64,000 nt of DNA. Source: Desmodesmus armatus (lineage: Eukaryota; Chlorophyta; Chlorophyceae; Sphaeropleales; Scenedesmaceae). Location: contig VIIQ02000043.1 of NCBI GenBank assembly GCA_007449985.2, positions 1 through 64,000 of the forward strand, written 5' to 3'. The notes beneath the pieces were generated by a model. It made no database searches. It had not been told where the DNA came from and worked only from the letters and a program-made list of their open reading frames with translations. Position numbers and translations under genes: made by a program. Below are positions 10,696 to 23,223 of the stretch, piece after piece (the first letter of the stretch is position 1; the number at the start of each line of letters is the position of its first letter).

Positions 10696-13192
10696 ATGGA
10701 GGCCTCAGCATCAGACCCCTATGTCCTTATACAGACGGAGATCGATCAGGAGCTCCAGCAAATAACCACCCTGCAGGCCAAGCTGTTCAGTGGGCATGGA
10801 GAAGTTGCAGACAGCCTTCGCAGCAGGTTGCAAGCAGCAGAAGACCAGCTGCAAGCATTGGAAGCAGCAGTCAGTAGCATGGTGGCTGAACCCCAAAAGT
10901 TCGGCCTATCTGCAGCAGCTGCATTCGGGCGTCAGGTAAGGGAATCGACCAAGTATGATGGACCCAGCAGAGAGCAGCTGCTGCAGCGGTCCCCGACTTC
11001 CATGCAGCAGCAACATCGTGCAGAGCTGGCACACCACCAGCCTTCCCTAGTATCGGCTGCAATCACCACAATAAGTAGTCTTATTCAGGGGCCCCTGAGT
11101 ACCAATATCTGTTCACAATTGACGCAGCAGTAACGTGTCCAGAAGACGCATGCAGGGTGGCAGGCACGTGTGTATGTGAGCGTTGTGCGGGGGAACCCAC
11201 CTGCGCACAAGATGTACGCTTGTGCATAATTATGCATATGCACACGATGTGCTCGTTGACACAAGGTGCTTGCCCCCTGCCCCCCCCCCCTCCCCACTAC
11301 CACGACCGCCCACCCCCACCCACCCAATTTTGTGCACGTGTGCGCTGGCACAGGTGGAGGTTGAAACGTTGCGCTACACGCTGACAGACCTGCAGGAAAC
11401 GTGCGCACAGGCACAGACCAGCAGCAGCGGGCGCGGCACATCCGCTGCAAATGGCAACGTCAGCAGCATAGAGCTACCCGTGCTACAGCCACCAGGTGTG
11501 CATTTGTTCTGCTTGGGGGGGGGGGGGGGGGGCGGCTGCCCTTCCAACCAACAACGCCTTGTCGAAAGGCTGTGGAGATGCTTTGTGGCATGTGGGGTGT
11601 ACTGAACACGTGTGTTGCATCAAGCAGGTACATGATGTCGAAGTCATGGTGACAGGGTGATCTCGCAAAGTGCATTCTGGCTTGCACATGGTAGTGCAAT
11701 TTGTTTTACCCTGCTTGCTCCTGTCTGTCCCTGCCTTGCTCTGCCTGTATACACCCTGCAGGCTCCAGCACGACACAGCAGCACAGCAAATCCAACGGTA
11801 ACACCAGCAGCCACCTCGGCAGCAGCAGTAGCAAACAAGGCGCCGGCAGCAGCAGCAGCAGCAGCATACCGCGGCTTCCTGCCGGGCCGCCTATCCGCCA
11901 CAGCAAGCTTGTGCAGCCGCGCGGCAGCAGCAGTGGCGGCGGCCGCGCCCCAAAGCAGCCCTTGCATGGGAAACAGCAGCCGTCGCAGCAGCAGCATGGC
12001 CCGTTGGGCAGTAATAATCAAGCAGCTGACAATGCAGATGATACGCAGGGCTGGGGTGATGCGGGCGTGAGTTATGATGCACTTATGCAGTCGCAGATGC
12101 GGCAGCAAGATGAGGCGCTGGATCATATTAGCATACACGTTGACAGGATCAAGCAGACGGGGCTGATGATGCATGAAGAGCTGGAGGAGCAGGTAGGGGG
12201 GGGGGGAGGGGGGAGGGAGGGGGAGGGAGGGGAGGGGGGGAAGGTTTAGGGGGGGGGGGGGCAGGTTGAGGGGGGGAGGTGAGTGGGGGGGGGGGGGGGC
12301 ACCCTCCCCATTCCTGGGGTGATGCGGGTGTGAGTTATGATGCACTCATGCAGCAGCAGTTGAGGCAGCAAGATGAGGCGCTGGATCATATCAGCATACA
12401 CGTTGACAGGATCAAGCAGACGGGGCTGATGATGCATGAGGAGCTGGAGGAGCAGGTAGGGGGGGGGGGGGGGGGGTGGGGGAGGGGGGGGGCTGGTTGG
12501 GAAGGGGGAGGTAGGGGAGGGGGGCGGTTGGGGAGGGGGGAGGGGGGGAGGGGGGCGTGACCCCACCCTTCCCACCCCTGGGGTGATGCGGGTGTGAGTT
12601 ATGATGCACTCATGCAGCAGCAGATGAGGCTGCAGGATGAGTTGCTGGATCATATTAGCATACACGTTGACAGGATCAAGCAGACGGGGCTGATGATGCA
12701 TGAGCTGGAGGAACAGGTAGAGGGGGGTGCATATTACTAACAATAGTAGCGGATGGGCGCCTGGATGTGTTTGTGCCGCCCATGATTCAACCCCACGCAG
12801 GTGCTGCCTTATGCTGCTGCGTGTGCTTGTGGCCGCCCCTTTCCGTGACAAACTGCAATGGTGCTGACTCCTGCTGCTGCTGCTTGCGCACGAGGTCGCC
12901 CCTACAGAGTCTGCGACAGACAGACTTCTTCAACAACCCCACCTCTTGATCACTCGTTGAACGAACCCACACTGACTCTTGCTGCTGCTGCTTGCGCGCT
13001 TTGTTGATGCTGCCGCAGGCGGGGCTCCTGTCAGGGTTGGAGCAGGATACGGACACCACACACCTGCGGCTACGAGGGCTGCGCAAGAAAGTGTCTGATG
13101 TGATCAAGCAGAGCCGTAAGGACAGGCAGCTGTGTCTCATACTGGTGCTGTCTGTGGTGCTCGTTGTCTTGACAGTCCTGGCAATTGCATGA
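10696..13192 (+). CDS. Qc-SNARE, syntaxin-6/SYP6-like membrane-fusion protein
   Basis: Exons 10696-10935, 11354-11495, 11762-12192 and 13019-13192 join in phase to 328 residues. The N-terminus (DPYVLIQTEIDQEL, then helical Leu/Gln-rich sequence, then VEVETLRYTLTDLQE) fits the three-helix N-domain of syntaxin-6 relatives. A Ser/Gly/Gln-rich linker follows. The SNARE motif starts at QQDEALDHISIHVDRIKQ and reaches the zero-layer Gln in EELEEQ exactly at an exon end. It continues as AGLLSGLEQDTDTTHLRLRG in the last exon. A single C-terminal anchor (LCLILVLSVVLVVLTVLAIA) ends the protein. This family pairs with Qa, Qb and R SNAREs in trans-Golgi/endosomal fusion. The order and anchor are those of a type IV SNARE. 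The exon coding for the first SNARE half is present three times (see separate entry). Syntaxin-8 or SYP7 assignment is less likely. Confidence 0.85.
12052..12720 (+). repeat. Tripled SNARE half-motif exon with G-tract spacers
   Basis: Three copies of a unit beginning GGGGTGATGCGGG lie at about 12052-12192, 12314-12455 and 12579-12716, with a period near 262-265 bp. Each encodes the N-terminal half of the SNARE motif through the zero-layer Gln and ends in the same donor (CAG|GTAG). Copies 1 and 2 differ by S-to-Q and M-to-L only; most other differences are synonymous. Copy 3 has Q-to-L, A-to-L and loses one Glu codon just before the zero layer. Each copy holds a GTGAGT donor (12067, 12330, 12594) and a TGCAG acceptor (ending 12090, 12353, 12617), all in phase 0. 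The cassettes 12091-12192, 12354-12455 and 12618-12716 are multiples of three. Confidence 0.95.
12193..12570 (+). repeat. Coding-strand G-tracts between SNARE exon copies
   Basis: The introns after copies 1 and 2 begin with GTAGG followed by runs of 6 to 14 G broken by single A or T (12195-12300 and 12456-12557). Many runs of at least three G with short gaps make this a strong G-quadruplex candidate in DNA and, being on the coding strand, in the pre-mRNA. Confidence 0.85.
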
Positions 13193-14444
13193 CAGGGAAT
13201 GCTGTCGTTTGGTGTCAGGGTTTGAGCGGTTGCCACCTGGTGCAGTGCAAGTTTACAGTGTTGTGCTGTTTGGTGGTAGCTATGCGCAGTGCATGCAGTG
13301 TGTGGATATTGTGCTTTGGCCTAACGGCGGCACACTAATGCATGTTGCGTCTGCAGCTAACGATGGATTTGAGAGGGGTCTAATCGTTGGTTCGGCTAGG
13401 GCTGTCTGTATATCACCATTGATGCTGTCTTGTAGCTGCTGCTGCGCCTTTATCGGGCGCTGGCATTTGTTATCAATCGCAGTGTGGCTTGCGTGCGTGG
13501 CAGCGCAAGTGCGGCACAGCATCTGTGTTGCTGGGCCTTGGTTACGGGTGTATCGTACACATGTGCACCCATCATACACACGATGTACAGTGTGTATCTC
13601 ACTCAGGCCTCAATCAGGAGAGTTGTGTATAAAGCAGGGCAGTTTGATGTGCCGCTGCGTGTTGCTTGGTGCCAGTGCTACAGCAGCTGTGGCGTTTTAT
13701 CTGTGCATGGCTGCGTGAGTGTCATTGCCTGCAGTGGTCACCCAGTTGGTTTGGTGGGTGGTTGCGATGGGTGATCGTGGGTACCTACTATTGTCAGCAG
13801 GGTGCAGCATGTCCTGGGTGTCTGCTCAGCAGTTTGTTCATGTGTGTGATTGTCAGTGGCCCTGTCATTGGCTTGTCGTTCACTGCGTGTCGAGCGGCAC
13901 ACTCTAGAGATCTGTGTGTGTTGCAGTGTTCTGCTGGCTTATGTGGAGCTTGGGAGTTGGGCAGGTGGCCCAGTTCATGCTTGGTTGAACAGCCGATGAG
14001 TCAGTTGCGGCTTGCGGTCTGGTGTTCATCCTTTCCTGCACATGTTCAGCCCTGGGTGCCCCCCCCCCTCACTGGCGGCACCTGTCATTGGACAGCCACA
14101 AGCAAGGGAAGTCTTCTGCATGTTTGAAAGGAGGCTTCATCTCAACCTAAGGACATATGAGTGCAGATATTCAGTTCCTCACCGTCCATCAGCGCCTGGT
14201 TATGCTGCATGTCATTGTTACGTAACAATGACATGTCACGGTATCATGAATCAGGCAAAAGAGAGACAGTCCAAGGGTTGTGCTTGACCCATACTCACAT
14301 CTTGGATAGCTGCGCCGTATATCTTCAATGTCGGGCCAAAATTTGCCGGGATCAAGTACTCTCGGAACCTCGGACGTCTGACGTTCAGTGGAAGCATCCC
14401 CTTGACATGACTTGAATATAGATACATAGATCTTCCTGATCGTC
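13193..14444. other. Intergenic region, SNARE 3' side to F-box gene
   Basis: No gene is supported. It should contain the SNARE 3' UTR and the F-box/LRR promoter. Several overlapping plus-strand ORFs (13185-13718, 13666-14127) lack any motif or splice-consistent extension. A perfect palindrome at 14208-14235 is listed separately. Confidence 0.45.
14208..14235. repeat. 28-bp perfect palindrome
   Basis: The sequence CATGTCATTGTTAC is followed immediately by its own reverse complement, with no loop, centred between 14221 and 14222 (TTACGTAA core). It lies about 210 bp upstream of the F-box gene start. It could be a cruciform site, a binding site for a dimeric transcription factor (the core contains ACGT) or chance. 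Confidence 0.95.
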
Positions 14445-17400
14445 ATGGATCTTTCGGACGACGGCTTCGAGGTGCTGCTGCAGCACCTGACCCCAGCAGA
14501 TACAGCAGCACTCCGACTGGTCAGCAGGAGTTGGCAGGTGTGCATGCATGTCTCTGTGCAAGGCAACATGCGACTCTGTTGATTCAAATGCACTACAGGG
14601 CTTGGTATGGCCCAGCTGGTGTGGACAAGCGCATGTCTGTTGGTCCAAGGTGCCAGCCTGTCATCCTGCCAGCATGCAAGACTTCTGTCTGCTGGCTGTT
14701 CGCTGCACAAACAGCTCAGCACGAACAGAATCACCATGTTGCCGTCGTCTCTGTAAACGCAGCAGTCGAGACACCAGCCATAGATGCTCATGCACTGTCA
14801 CCTTGGACACAAAACAAGTGCTCAGCAACAGTGCTGACACATCGCTGCTGTCTCGTACCCACAGGCACTTGTGGACCGGTGCCTCACCACTCTTCAGCCC
14901 TTCGAGGTCACTACAGGCTTTTTCTCCCTCAACGGCACGCCATGCCTCACCTACCGCTCCCCATTTCGGCACAGCAGCGTGCGGCACCACCCCTTGGAGT
15001 TTGGGCCCTCATATGCACTGCATGCAATTGCCGGTAGGTACTTGCCAGCCATGGCACAGGATGATGCCGCCTGCTGTAGCTGTTCGTACAGTCTGCATGA
15101 AGACTGGTTAGTCTGACCTGTTGACATGCCTCAGAAGCATGCATGCATACCTGGATGGGGTACGTGCCGGCGGGGTGGCAATCGCCCCTGTTTCAGCAGC
15201 TGCATGCCATGAACATGCAAGTGTGTCTGCAATCAGCATGCTGCTTTCCCTTGCTCCTTCCTGCAACGACCTGCTGCCGCCACCCCATCAGGGTTTTCCT
15301 GCTCCTGCATGCTTGCTGTCTGTCCCTCAGGCCAGTTCACTGCTCTGCACTCCCTGTCAGTCGAGTGCAGCAGCAAGACATGTGGGGACTTTCAGGCCCT
15401 GGGTCTCATGAAGCATCTTAGGCAGCTTCACCTGGCACAGTTCAGCTTTGCAGATGAGGCATTTGAGAAGGGCTTGGGGCTGTGCCACAGTCTGGTGGTG
15501 CTGCACTTGGACAGCCAGCAGGTGGGTGGGGTGGGGTGGCTTTGGCTGACATTGGGGTAGCTTTGGCTGTCAGTGCTAGTGAATGCTTGCATTGCATCAG
15601 TTTATAGACGCTGCTTGAGGCAGCAGCAAGCTCAGGCTGCTCACACAGATTGGCTTCCAGGGGTGAGTGCATGGCATCAATCTGTTGGTGATGCTGGAGG
15701 GGGGAGCAAGTGAGGGCTGCTTACAAGTTTGGTGGGGGTTGCAACTCGCTGAACAGGATCAATGTGCTGAGTGTACCAGTCCCTCAGGTTGCCCAACTGA
15801 CTTCGCAATGGTCAGAATGCATCTGCTGCGCCAGGTTATACACGTGCAGGGCTTGCGTTCAGCACATGCATGTACATGACACGTGTTCTTCAGGTGTGGC
15901 CGCATGGCGTTGGGTGTACAAGTGGTCACCTTCACTGCTGGGCTGGGGCAGACACATCTTGTGTATCCTGCCGTTGTGCCGCTTGGCAGGCCTCCCTTTG
16001 CATGCAGAGCCTGAGGCACATCACTGGCCTGAGTCGCCTGCAGGAGCTGGTGCTGAGGCCCAGAGGCTACACACAGTAAGTATACTCAAGCAGCAGCACA
16101 CACAATATTGGCATTGAATTTTCCACAACTCCCATGTCCACCATGCATCGCGTATTCTTGGGACTGTTCAACATGTAAGTATGCACCAAACACAGCTACT
16201 GCTACCCGTTCTCAAGCGTCTGCATGCATCGATGTTTCACGAGCGTGCGCACGCATGCTCGCTTGGGCGCGCCGCAAGCTGCGCGCCAAGCAAATACACA
16301 CATATTGTTTCCTGCCCCAGCTTGCTGGCTGGTGCACGTGCATGCACAATGCCCGCGAGTTTGCCTACTTGCCTCTCCTGCTGCTGCCCCCCCCCTCTGT
16401 GCTGGTCCCGCAGTCAACCCCAGGACTTCAATCAAGGCGTTGCAGCACTCGGCCTGATGACAGGCCTCACCCAGCTGGCCATGCTGACAGCGCTCAAGGT
16501 GTGCCGAAATTTTTAAAAGCCTTTTAAAGCCTTTTAAAAGCCTGCCGCCAACTGCCTCGTGCACGCACGGACTCATTCAGGCAGAGGGTCAAGGGGAGAA
16601 CGACAGTAGCAGCGCAGCTGGGCAGAATGCCACCGAGCCACAGTGCTATATGCTGTCTGTTCAGTTCTCCCCATGGTGACCGTGTTGCATTGGTAGCTTT
16701 CAGCTGCTGTGGAGGTTTCTTGATGCCTCCTCCAATCCCTGTGTCTGTGCGTTGCTTGCAATTGCACAGCCGCAGCTGTGGCTGTGCCGGAGTAGCTATG
16801 CGGGAGTGGTGATTGTGTTCATGCAGCCGCTGCGCTGCTCACCAGGAGCTGCTGTTTGACGGCTGATGCTTGATGCTGACAATTGCATTGACACCCTACC
16901 CACCCTGCCTTGCTGCGCTGCTGTCGTAGCCACCGCGTCACACTGTTTCAGGAGAGTCCAGTGCCCTGGCTGGCCCCATGCCTGATGCCCTCACAGGGTC
17001 TGTCGGTGCAGGGTCACAAGATGCAGATTGCCGTGCTGCTCTGCTCACCAGGGGTTGATGCTTGACGGCTGATGCTTGATGCTGACACTTCTACTACAGT
17101 AGTACTGACACCCTACCCACCCTGCCTTGCTGCCCTGCCGTTGTAGCCACCGCGTCACACTGTTTCAGGAGAGTCCAGCGCGCTGGCTGGCCCCATGCCT
17201 GATGCCTTCACAGGGCCAGGTGGGCCAGGTGCTGCTGCCAGTGAGGCCCAGTCACCATACCTGACTGCTGCTGCTACACTGAAGCTCTCTGAGGCAGTCG
17301 GTTGCCTCACCAACCTGAAGGTATGGACAGGGCATTCTTGAGTGTGTGGACCTTGTATGTGGCAGGGTTAGGATCCTGTATGTGGCAGGGATGGCATTGT

Positions 17401-20400
17401 TTTTAAGTGACAGGGATGCGAGGTGACGTTGTGTGTATGGTGTGGTGTGATTTGAAGCCATGTGGCAGGCTGTGGTGTGATGCGTGTGGCATGCTGTGAG
17501 GGTTCTCCTGCCGTTCTGCTTGCATGATTCGTCGACACCCCCCCCCCAACAGATGGGTGCCAGCTGTGCAACAGATGACAGTAGTTTGCTAGAGCTTTCA
17601 TGCTGCCTCCTTTTCCTGCTGATGACACATGTCGCTGTGCGTTTGCTGTGGCTTGCAGGTGCTTCATCTGACGGGCGTGGCCTTCCTACCCCCTGCTGTG
17701 CCCAGGCTTACACAGCTAGTTGACCTCAGGTGTGCCCGTCACACCAGCACAGTATGTTTTCTAATGCTTGCAGCATGACGCAGCTGACGTGGTTGATCCT
17801 TGGCCGAAGGTTATCAGCCGACCAAGGGCCTACAAGAAAGTGTGCTGTGCAATGCATGCATGGTAAATAGTCTGTGTGCAATGCATGTGTGGTTTTGAAT
17901 ACCGTCCGCAGTCCCCCAGTATGCTATACCAGGCTGCATGCTTTGCCAGTAGTACTGGACACCAACTTGATATTTGTGTGTCACACACACACAGCCATGG
18001 GTAGTTCCACAAGTGGTTTTGCCTATCCATGTTGTTGTTGCAGTGCCCGCCTGTTGTGGTGCTGATGTTGCTGTCTCTGTTGCTGTTGTCATTGTTGCTG
18101 CTGCTATTGCTGTTGTGTTCCCTGCTGCAATTGCAGCCTGCTACGCACCGGCTGGGTGGACCGCACAGCAGTAGCCTCCCTACGAACCCTCACTCTGCTC
18201 ACCAGCCTGACACTCATAACAGCAGCAGATGCCCCCGAACCTTTGGACGACATCCTGCAGCATGAGCACCAGCCGCAAGCAGCCCAGCACGCAGGGCAGC
18301 CCATGCAGCATCCACAGCAGGTGGGCGGCACACATGCACAGGCACACCATCCTGGTACAGCAGCAGCTGCTACAGGTGCAGCTACAGCAGCAGCGGCGTC
18401 GGCAGGAGCAGTAGGTGGTCAAGGGCTGTGGTCGCAGCTTCTGGAGCTGCCTTGCCTTCAGCAGCTTGTGGTGGGGTCAGCACACCTCAGTCAGCAGCTG
18501 AACCTCACCGGGAACTTGCATGCGTGCCTGTCAAGTTCACAGTGCAGTCCTGCAAACCTCACCGCGAGCTTCGCATCCAGTGGGGGGCCAGGTGTGCAGC
18601 GCTGTGACTGCAGCAGCAGCGCTGGTGGCAGCGGTGGGAGCAGTAGAAGCTCAGGGGCGGGGTGGTGTCGGGAGGCGTGTGAACCGGTCAGCGCGTATGT
18701 CTGCCCGACGGGGGCCTGGAGTGACATCGCTGGTGTCAAGGTATGATCGTCGACAAGGCATATCGCAGAAGGCGCATGTTGCATATTGTAATGTAAGGCG
18801 CATTTTGCATATCGCAGAAGGCGCATTCTGCATGTTGCAGAAGGCGCACGTTGCACAAGGCGCACATGGCCTGGAGGCAGCCTTTCGTTTGTGCAGCTGT
18901 CTGTGAATGCAGTGGCTTGGTGTGCCTGTTCATCACGCTTTCACTCATGCCACGTTATCTGCCTCGTCAACGCAAATCCGACAGAGGTGCAGGGTACGCC
19001 CAAACACATGACAGTGCAGGTGCAGGTACATCATGTGCGTCAACCGTCCCGTTGTGCTGCTTCGCCTCCCACATGCCGCCCCACAACTGCTACAGGGCCT
19101 TCAGCACATGGTGGTGGTCCGCAGCTGGCACTCTGCTGCCATCACTTCGGTGTTCCCCTCCTTTGCGGCTGCCGCTGCTGCCTTTATGACTTGGTCGCCA
19201 CCACCCCCATGCCAAGGCAACGCTCCCCTGATTTCTGCCACACCTGCAGCCATAGCAGCTGCAGCAGCACCGTCAATATCACCCGCACACGGGGCATTAT
19301 ACGAGGGACTCGGAGCTGTCACGCAGCGCCGCATAGGTCCTGCATTCGCATCAAGGGCAGCTCTACAGCGCCCCATATGTGCAGCGGCAGCATCAGCGGC
19401 AGCACCACAGGTGTCTGCAGTGGCTCGGCAACACGGAGCAATTGGAGCGGCAGCAGGGTCAGGGGTGATTGCAGCACCTGCTGGGTCAGTAGGTGTGTTT
19501 TACAACCACCCAAATCAGGGCTGCTACATCCCTGCTATGCCGCAGCTGCTGGTGCTGGCTTTCAGGCCGAGTGCGGGGCGGTTGGTTGTGCAGCACAAGG
19601 CTCTCGTGAGGCAACTGGTGCATCTGGTGGCCAGGCAGCAGGGTGGGCAGGCAGGAGAGGACCGGTCACAGTCTGCGGCAACTCAGGGGCTGGGTGAGTG
19701 CCTGCTATGCCGCAGTTGCTGACAGTTGGCAGTTGCTGGCAAACCCAACATCGTGCTGTGAGGGGAGTTTGGCCGTGGCCAGCAAATGAGTGCAATCGGG
19801 TGCTGACTGTGACCTTCATGGTGGAGTGGGGGACTACTGATATCAGCGACTACTGCGCCACTCGCATGTCGTGGTTTGCAACATCAGCAGAGGCGCTTGT
19901 GGTTTTGTTCAAACATCACACACAAACAGAAACCTGCAGCACAAGCGTCTGGTATGACTGTCAGCTGTACACATGATGGTGTGTTGTGCTGCTCGCTGTG
20001 CAGGAGGCTGGTGCGGTAATGGAAGCTGTTGTTGTTCAAATGTAATCCTGCAGAACAAGTTTCTGGTGCTAATGTCTTCAGTATACTTTTTGGTGTGCTG
20101 CTTGCTGTGCAGGAGGCTGGGGTGGCAATGGAAGCGTCGCACGCTGCCTGCTGCTTGCTCAGCTGCGGGCCAGCATGCACCACAGTAGGCTGCTGCTGGT
20201 CTTGGGCGCATCTGCAACACACCTCACAAGGTAGGCCTCCTTTCAACTATGTTGCAATATAGTTGAGTGTCAAAAGCGCACCCAGACTACCAGTACGTAG
20301 TATGCTGCTGTTGCGTTGTTGCGGTTCAATCAAAGGGGGGTTGTTACAAGTGGCTACCCAGTGGAGTGTTGGGCTGTACTCCTCACACCTGATGAACGCA

Positions 20401-23189
20401 GTGGACCACACTTGATGAACTGGGTGCACCAAAATTATGATGCATACCTTCACTGATCAAGGCGCAGAAGCCTGAATGTTGCACAACCAAAAGAGGAAGT
20501 TCTGGGTTGCATCAACAGCCCTGCCGTGCATTTGTTCATCCCAGCGCAGCAGGCTAGTTCACAGGCCCGCACGGTATTGAGGATGTGTGCTTTTGCAGTT
20601 GCTGAATTTGGTTCAAAGAAGGGTAAGCTTTGAATGGTCCCTTACCTTCCCTCAAAAAGAAAACAAAATGCACAACAGCACAGCGCTGTTCTTTGTTGGT
20701 GCTGTGCAGGCTGGAGCTTACTGTCGACCAGTCCTGGCCACCCACCGTGCTGGCCAGCCTTGGCCAGCTGGACAGGCTGCAGGGGCTGTCTGTGCTCAAG
20801 CTGGACTGTGGGAGGCAGCAGCCTGTGGAGGAGATGTGGGAGGGTGAGTGAGCCGAATAGGCGTGAGTATAGCAGGCTTGCCTTCACATGGCAAGCTTGG
20901 GTGTCGATTGCTACATGTATCACAGTGTAGCATGCAGGCCTGTAGCAGGTAGTTCAGTTGTGCTTGCTGTGTTTTGAGGTGGCTGGGGCGCTTCCTGGCA
21001 GTGCACTGGGCAGCTGTCACTCACACACCATCTAGTCAAGCCGAATGTATGGCTTGAACCCCTTTGTCTGGTATGTCCAGCCCAAACTTCAAGGGGCAAA
21101 CACCTAGCCAATTGTCCCCTGCCCAAAACCAACCACGGTCAAGCTCTGCTCTTGTATGCCAGCATGGATGTGGCATTGCAACGGTGTTGCTGGTGTGTGT
21201 TCTATGTGTCGTATGCTCTGCTGTGTGTCGTGGCATGCAGGTCTGTCCAGGCTGGTTGGGCTGCGCTGGCTGTGCCTGAGGTGGCTGGAGTCCCTGCCAG
21301 TGGCCCACCTGGCCCCCCTCACAAATCTGGTGGCACTGCAGCTGAAGAACATAGACAAGCCGCCAGGTGCGCACCGTCGCGGCGTGACGTGTATTGGTGT
21401 ATGTGTGACGACACAGTCTTTTTATGCCTTCCATGTTTATAGTCAAAACTGTTTAGGCGCACCGGCTGCTGTTATGGGGTAGCAGTCATAACGGCAGGAG
21501 CGTCTTGGCCATTAGCAAGATAGGCGTCGGTATTGGCTGTCCCTGAGGTGGCTGGAGTCCCTGCCAGTGGCCCACCTGGCCCCCCTCACAAACCTGGTGG
21601 CACTGCAGCTCAAAACATCGACAAGCCGCCTGGTGGGCACCGTCGCGGCGTGACGTGTATTGGTGTATGTGTGACGGCACAGTCTTTTTATGCTTTCCAT
21701 GTTCATAGTCAAAACTGTTTAGGCGCACCGGCTGCTGTTATGGGGTAGCAGTCATAACGGCAGGAGCGTCTTGGTCATTAGCAAAATAGGCGTCGGTATT
21801 GGCTGTGCCTGAGGTGGCTGGAGTCCCTGCCAGTGGCTCACCTGGCCCCCCTCACAAATCTGGTGGCACTACAGCTCAAAACATCGACAAGCCGCCTGGT
21901 GGGCACACGCCGCGTATGCCGTATGCAACGACAGAGTCTTTCGCTTTTCATTTTTACAGTCAGAACTATTCAGGCGCATTGGCTGCTGCTACGAACTAGC
22001 GGTGATAATGGTAGGAGGGTATTGACAAATTACAGGATAGGCGTCGGTACTGCTGCAGCACTTTATTTTGGGATGGAAGGGACGGAAGCTCACTAGCTGG
22101 CCACACGTACAGACTGAGAATCTGTGTTCTTCGTTTGTCCTGCAGGTGTTGCGCAGCTGGCTGAGGTGCTTCACGGCATGCCGCACCTGACAGCGCTGGC
22201 TATCGAGGGAGCCCTGCTGGATGCTGACGAGGACTGGCTGAGGGACATGGTGGGGCTCATGAGGCATGGCAGGTGGGTTCAGGGTTTAGGGAAACATTAG
22301 CTGTAAGCAGTGCAGTACAGTTGTTGGGGACAGAGTCCCATCCTCAGCCAACCCATAATGCCGTTGGGATCATGAAGTCCTTACATGCTCTTGTGATACT
22401 GCAGCCCATCAACCGTGTTGCGGGCGGCACTGGGTGCAGGATATTGCAAGGTTGTAAGGTGCTGCGGTTGCACTAGGGATGCAGTTGGCGGCGAGACCTA
22501 CATGCACGTCATGCGCTTGGGTTGGGCAAGGGGGCATTTACTCGTTGCTTTGCTGCTGTCTGCCCCTGCGTACCTCTCCTTCTCCACCTGCTTTTTTTCA
22601 GGTGGACCAGCAGCTGGGTGGAGCACATCCTGTGCAGGGAGTACCACCTACGCGTCCTGGGCTCCATCACAGCAGCGCTCCTAATGTCAACGCTGCTCAA
22701 CAGCACCCGCTGGCCAGAGATGCTGGCTTCCGCATTGCTAGCCGCTGTGGCAGGGGCCATGTTTGTCATGTCAGTAGCAGCATCACTGCTGCGGCTGCTG
22801 CTAGATCCCCACCAGCGGCGGACACAGCAGCACCAGCAGCAGCAGCAGCAGCAGGGTGTTGGGAAGGTAGCGCAAGGTCTGATCCAGGATGGCAGTGCTG
22901 CCGCTGGTGCTTCCTTGTTTGGAGCTGCTTCGGCAGCTGCTGCAGCAGCGGGTGTCGCGGTGGGTGTCAGTGGCGCTCAGGGGGTGGTTGGAAGCTGGGT
23001 GTGGAGCACAGTGAGGTACATGGTGGCAATGTGTGGGTATGTAGCTCGTTTTGTGCAGTACTGTTTCGTGCCGTACTGGCTACTGGGCGGCTGGCTGCTG
23101 AAGGTAGCTTGTCGCTACACCGGCCTCTTGCCCTACTCCACCCGAATTACCTCCGACAGTGCCGCAAGCGCTAGTGATGCCACGACAGC

Positions 23190-23223
<34 letters not shown>

